NCBI RefSeq assembly: GCF_003634575.1
Contig: NZ_RBLJ01000001.1
Location: 992,001 to 1,056,000, forward strand
From: Photorhabdus asymbiotica
Lineage (GTDB): Bacteria; Pseudomonadota; Gammaproteobacteria; Enterobacterales; Enterobacteriaceae
Length of the DNA stretch: 64,000 nucleotides
Reading direction: 5' to 3'
This document shows positions 60,450-64,000 of this stretch, one piece after another (position 1 is the first letter of the stretch; each line of letters starts with the position of its first letter). A program made the translations under genes and the position numbers. Below the pieces are notes generated by a model, which saw nothing but the letters and a program-made list of their open reading frames with translations, was not told the DNA's origin and did no database searches.

Positions 60450-61664
60450 TTAGTGATGAGACCATTCGATACTGTTAAGATCTACACCTTGTTTAAACAT
60501 TTCCCACAGTGGAGAAAGTTCACGCAAGCGGCCAATAGATTTGTGAATCAGTTCAATGGCGTAGTCGATCTCTTCTTCCGTGGTAAAGCGCCCTAAAGAG
60601 AAACGGATAGAACTGTGCGCTAGTTCGTCATTCATACCCAACGCACGCAATACGTAAGAAGGTTCCAAACTTGCAGAAGTACATGCAGAACCGGAAGAAA
60701 CCGCCAGATCTTTTAATGACATCATCAGTGATTCACCTTCAACATAGTTGAAACTGACATTCAGAATGTGTGGCGCACCATGCTCCAAATCGCCGTTAAG
60801 GAAAACTTCTTCGATATCTTTGATACCACTCCACAAGCGTAAACGCAGACCACGCAGACGCTGAGATTCGCTTTCCATTTCCTGTTTAGCAATGCGATAG
60901 GCTTCACCCATACCGACAATTTGGTGAACAGGTAAAGTGCCAGAACGCATACCACGTTCATGACCGCCACCATGTTGCTGAGCTTCAATACGAACGCGTG
61001 GTTTACGGCGAACGTACAGCGCACCAATTCCCATTGGCCCATAAATTTTATGCGCTGAGAAAGACATCAGGTCGACTTTCAGTTTGGTTAGATCGATAGG
61101 GAGCTTACCTACGCTCTGAGTGGCATCAACATGGAAAATAATACCGCGGCTGCGACACATTTCGCCAATAGCAGCGATATCCTGTACCACACCAATTTCA
61201 TTGTTAACGTGCATGATAGAGATCAAAATAGTGTCATCACGCACCGCAGCTTCCAGATCTTTTAAATCAATCAGCCCATTGCTCTGAGGCGCCAGATAAG
61301 TGACTTCAAATCCTTCACGCTCTAGCTGACGGCAAGTATCCAGAACCGCTTTATGTTCGGTTTTGCTGGTGATGATGTGCTTGCCTTTTTTCTGATAAAA
61401 ATTAGCTGCACCTTTAATAGCAAGATTGTCTGATTCAGTTGCGCCAGAAGTGAAAACAATTTCACGTGGATCAGCACCCACTAAATCAGCAATCTGATTA
61501 CGGGCAATATCAACCGCTTCTTCAGCCTGCCAGCCAAAACGGTGAGAACGGGAAGCCGGGTTACCAAATACCCCGTCCATGGTCAGATATTGCATCATCT
61601 TTTCAGCAACACGCGGATCAACCGGTGTCGTTGCTGAGTAGTCTAAATAAATTGGTAATTTCAT
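60450..61664 (-). CDS. iscS: cysteine desulfurase IscS
   Basis: A PLP enzyme that removes sulfur from cysteine and supplies it to IscU, tRNA thiolation and other pathways. The PLP lysine is in [12 protein letters not shown] and the persulfide Cys is in [17 protein letters not shown]. 404 residues as in E. coli. Second gene of the isc operon, 50 bp after iscR. Confidence 0.98.
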   Translation of the reverse strand: MKLPIYLDYSATTPVDPRVAEKMMQYLTMDGVFGNPASRSHRFGWQAEEAVDIARNQIADLVGADPREIVFTSGATESDNLAIKGAANFYQKKGKHIITSKTEHKAVLDTCRQLEREGFEVTYLAPQSNGLIDLKDLEAAVRDDTILISIMHVNNEIGVVQDIAAIGEMCRSRGIIFHVDATQSVGKLPIDLTKLKVDLMSFSAHKIYGPMGIGALYVRRKPRVRIEAQQHGGGHERGMRSGTLPVHQIVGMGEAYRIAKQEMESESQRLRGLRLRLWSGIKDIEEVFLNGDLEHGAPHILNVSFNYVEGESLMMSLKDLAVSSGSACTSASLEPSYVLRALGMNDELAHSSIRFSLGRFTTEEEIDYAIELIHKSIGRLRELSPLWEMFKQGVDLNSIEWSHH

Positions 61665-61714
61665 TGCTCACATGCTCCCTACTTCTTAATACTTCAATTA
61701 GTCACAAGTTCTGC

Positions 61715-62209
61715 TTATGCGCGCAGATTGACATTAATTGTTTCTTGTGCTCTGCCATTAGGTGTACGGCGTTTATCGTTATCTTGGCGATCAGCAACAT
61801 CTAACACTTCTTGATTATTTACTAATTCTTTTAAACTGATACTACTCAGGAAGCTGGTAATACGATCACTCAAATCGCGCCATAAAGCATGTGTCAAACA
61901 GCGATCACCGCCTTGACACCCTTCTTTACCCTGGCAACGGGTAGCATCTACCGATTCATCAACAGCGAAAATCACTTCGGCAACGACAATTTTACCCGCA
62001 TCTCTGCCAAGCAAATAACCACCACCCGGACCACGGACACTTGAAACCAGACCATTTTTACGCAAGCGAGAAAATAATTGTTCAAGATAGGAGAGGGAAA
62101 TACCCTGACGTTCAGAAATGTCGGCCAAGGGCACCGGACCTTCTTGTGAGTGTAACGCCACATCAAGCATGGCAGTTACTGCATAACGCCCTTTAGATGT
62201 CAATCTCAT
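61715..62209 (-). CDS. iscR: Fe-S-sensing transcription regulator IscR
   Basis: A Rrf2-family repressor that senses cluster status. The winged helix ([31 protein letters not shown]; recognition part [14 protein letters not shown]) and three cluster cysteines ([15 protein letters not shown]) are intact, so holo-IscR should form. 164 residues. It represses its own operon, and an IscR type-1 site lies just upstream. Confidence 0.98.
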   Translation of the reverse strand: MRLTSKGRYAVTAMLDVALHSQEGPVPLADISERQGISLSYLEQLFSRLRKNGLVSSVRGPGGGYLLGRDAGKIVVAEVIFAVDESVDATRCQGKEGCQGGDRCLTHALWRDLSDRITSFLSSISLKELVNNQEVLDVADRQDNDKRRTPNGRAQETINVNLRA

Positions 62210-62250
62210 AAATGAATTACCCCGTGGTGAAATATGAATGAAATTGTGTC

Positions 62251-62275
62251 ATTCCTGAGTATTTTAGTCAACTAT
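62251..62275 (-). promoter_or_regulatory. IscR type-1 operator and -35 of the isc operon
   Basis: On the minus strand ATAGTTGACTAAAATACTC AGGAAT fits the type-1 IscR consensus ATASYYGACTRWWWYAGTCRRSTAT at all but two positions, and TTGACT within it can serve as the -35 box. It is 42 bp upstream of iscR. Confidence 0.8.
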
Positions 62276-62296
62276 TTAACCTAGTAATTCACTCAA

Positions 62297-63022
62297 CTAT
62301 TTTTTCGCCCATTTTTCAACAGAAGTCAGTATGCCTCGCAGAATATTCAGCTCCTGCATTTCAGGCCGAGCACGAGTAAAAAGTCGTCTTAATTTATTCA
62401 TTATTTGACCAGGATGGGCTTTCCTGATGAAACCAGAATCATGTAATACATGTTCAAGGTGATGATAAAAACGTTCCATATCATCGACTAATGGATATTC
62501 AGTCTCATCTGCTGCCGGTTCAACTTTATCCTGACGCGCAAGATAGGCCATACGGATTTCATAACTGACAAGCTGAACCGCCATTGCCAGATTTAATGAA
62601 CTGTATTCTGGATTAGTCGGGATATTCAGATGAAAATGGCACTTCTGCAATTCTTCATTAGTTAGTCCCACACGCTCACGCCCAAAAACAATTGCAACAG
62701 GCACATGTTCAGCTGCCTGGACGCTACGTTCGCCACATTCACGAGGTTCAACCATCGGCCATGAGAGGGTCCTTGAACGAGCACTGGTACCAATGACCAG
62801 CTCGCAACCCGCCAAAGCTTTATCCAGACTATCGACAATAGTCGCGCTACCAATAACATCGCTGGCACCAGCAGAGAGAGCAATTGCATGAGAATCTGGC
62901 TGAACGAGTGGATTAACCAGATAAAGATTAGTTAATCCCATTGTTTTCATTGCCCGGGCAGTTGAACCCATATTCCCAGTATGGGAAGTTTCAACCAGGA
63001 TAATGCGGATATTTTCTAACAT
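62297..63022 (-). CDS. trmJ: tRNA (cytidine/uridine-2'-O)-methyltransferase TrmJ
   Basis: A SPOUT-class methyltransferase for position 32 of several tRNAs. The SAM-binding knot motifs [35 protein letters not shown] and [13 protein letters not shown] are all present. The ATG at 63022 ([13 protein letters not shown]) matches E. coli; 241 residues. It is divergent from suhB and upstream of iscR, in the usual order. Confidence 0.97.
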   Translation of the reverse strand: MLENIRIILVETSHTGNMGSTARAMKTMGLTNLYLVNPLVQPDSHAIALSAGASDVIGSATIVDSLDKALAGCELVIGTSARSRTLSWPMVEPRECGERSVQAAEHVPVAIVFGRERVGLTNEELQKCHFHLNIPTNPEYSSLNLAMAVQLVSYEIRMAYLARQDKVEPAADETEYPLVDDMERFYHHLEHVLHDSGFIRKAHPGQIMNKLRRLFTRARPEMQELNILRGILTSVEKWAKK

Positions 63023-63147
63023 GACAACTTCTGGACTAGTTATAAGAGCCAAATATCTTAACACAGCATTAGTCATTTTTCCGAACTACTGCTATACTGC
63101 GCGCCGATTAATTATCCGTTCTTTAACATCCTGGTGGAAGATATCCC

Positions 63148-63951
63148 ATGCATCCGATGCTAACCATCGCCATACGCGCTGCGCGTAAGGCCGGCAACCT
63201 GATTGCCAAGAATTACGAAACTCCTGATGCGGTTGAAGCGAGTCAAAAAGGCAATAATGACTTTGTGACTAACGTTGACAAAGCCGCGGAAGCGCTGATT
63301 ATCGACGTTATCCGCAAATCTTATCCTAAGCACACGATTATTACTGAAGAAAGTGGCGAACTAGCAGGCGAAGATGATGATATTCAATGGGTAATCGATC
63401 CACTGGATGGCACCACTAACTTTATCAAGCGTCTTCCCCACTTCGCCGTTTCCATTGCGGTGCGCGTTAAAGGCCGTACTGAAGTTGCTGCTGTTTATGA
63501 TCCAATGCGTAATGAACTTTTCACCGCCACCCGTGGCCAAGGTGCTCAGTTGAATGGTTACCGTCTGCGTGGCTCCAATGCCCGCGATTTGGATGGCACT
63601 ATTTTGGCAACAGGTTTTCCATTCAAAGCAAAACAGCATTCCACTGTTTTCATTAATACCTTGGGCAAATTATTTGTTCGTTGCGCCGATTTCCGCCGTA
63701 CAGGTTCAGCAGCACTAGATCTGGCTTACGTTGCGGCAGGCAGGGTTGATGGTTACTTTGAAATTGGCCTGAAGCCGTGGGATTTTATGGGTGGTGAACT
63801 GTTAGTTCGTGAATCTGGCGGTATCATAACTGATTTCGTTGGCGGCCATAATCACATTCATTCCGGTAATCTGGTTGCGGGTACCCCTCGTATTGTTAAA
63901 GATATTCTGGCCGAAATGCGTGATGAATTATCAGAAGCATTGAAACGCTAA
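63148..63951 (+). CDS. suhB: inositol-1-monophosphatase family protein SuhB
   Basis: A Mg-dependent phosphatase family member that also acts in rRNA antitermination complexes. Metal and catalytic motifs: IITEESGELAGED, WVIDPLDGTTNFI and the C-terminal GLKPWDFMGGELLV. 267 residues, complete, as in E. coli. It is divergent from trmJ; the window ends 49 bp after its stop. Confidence 0.97.
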   Translation: MHPMLTIAIRAARKAGNLIAKNYETPDAVEASQKGNNDFVTNVDKAAEALIIDVIRKSYPKHTIITEESGELAGEDDDIQWVIDPLDGTTNFIKRLPHFAVSIAVRVKGRTEVAAVYDPMRNELFTATRGQGAQLNGYRLRGSNARDLDGTILATGFPFKAKQHSTVFINTLGKLFVRCADFRRTGSAALDLAYVAAGRVDGYFEIGLKPWDFMGGELLVRESGGIITDFVGGHNHIHSGNLVAGTPRIVKDILAEMRDELSEALKR

Positions 63952-64000
63952 TTTTAAACCAGCGTTGCAAAACAGCAATTAGGTATACCGCAAAAATGCG

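Overview
This window looks like chromosome of a Photorhabdus (Morganellaceae, Enterobacterales). Nearly every core gene is a close relative of an E. coli gene in a broadly E. coli-like order (fadI-yfcZ-fadL-mlaA-argW; gltX-ligA-zipA-cysZ-cysK-ptsHI-crr; cysPTWA/cysM; yfeY-ypeA-hemF; der-bamB-yfgM-hisS-ispG-rodZ-rlmN-ndk-pbpC-yfhM; pepB-iscX-fdx-hscAB-iscAUSR-trmJ-suhB). Intergenic DNA is AT-rich and carries eight ERIC elements. A PrtS/protealysin-type M4 protease gene, known from Photorhabdus, is present. The genus is an inference; the order-level placement is solid.

Layout. 1-4.6 kb: fatty-acid oxidation and uptake (fadJ partial, fadI, yfcZ, fadL) with FadR-like operators, then mlaA. 4.8-5.9 kb: tRNA-Arg(CCT), followed by an AT-rich gene desert bracketed by two ERICs. 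5.9-10.7 kb: glk; a minus-strand tRNA array (3 Val, then 8 Lys-type units, five of which carry the same 64-bp insert in the T-loop); gltX; two tRNA-Ala. 10.8-20.8 kb: ypeB, nupC (an ERIC forms its leader), ligA, zipA, cysZ, cysK, ptsH-ptsI-crr. 21-28.9 kb: cysM, cysPTWA sulfate/thiosulfate import, yfeY, a BOF-family periplasmic protein, ypeA, hemF. 29.1-30.8 kb: metalloprotease prtS and a small protein resembling its inhibitor emfourin. 30.8-48 kb: housekeeping genes from der to yfhM, all on the minus strand. 48-54.7 kb: an accessory region in place of sseA and the front half of sseB. It holds an MBL-fold hydrolase, a four-cistron operon (cysteine-synthase-like PLP enzyme, FAD/NAD(P)-binding protein, broken CoA-transferase-like gene, RhtB/LysE exporter), a truncated gene start and an IS3-family relic. 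54.7-64 kb: remnant sseB, pepB, the complete isc Fe-S assembly operon with an IscR operator, trmJ, suhB.

How the genes work together. Sulfur runs through much of the window. CysPTWA imports sulfate/thiosulfate, CysZ is a second sulfate entry route, CysK and CysM make cysteine, and IscS mobilises cysteine sulfur onto IscU/IscA with HscAB and Fdx. The accessory operon adds a third cysteine-synthase-fold enzyme with altered active-site loops next to an amino-acid exporter, suggesting export of a non-standard amino acid or a derivative.

The most unusual structure is the tRNA-Lys array. Intact Lys(TTT) genes are followed by alternating Lys(TTT)/Lys(CTT) units, each split between T-loop positions 58 and 59 by the same hairpin-rich 64-mer and amplified as exact 358-bp tandem repeats. 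Other points of interest are the protease/inhibitor pair, the decayed accessory operon, ERICs with stem covariation, and an ERIC sitting on the nupC transcript start.
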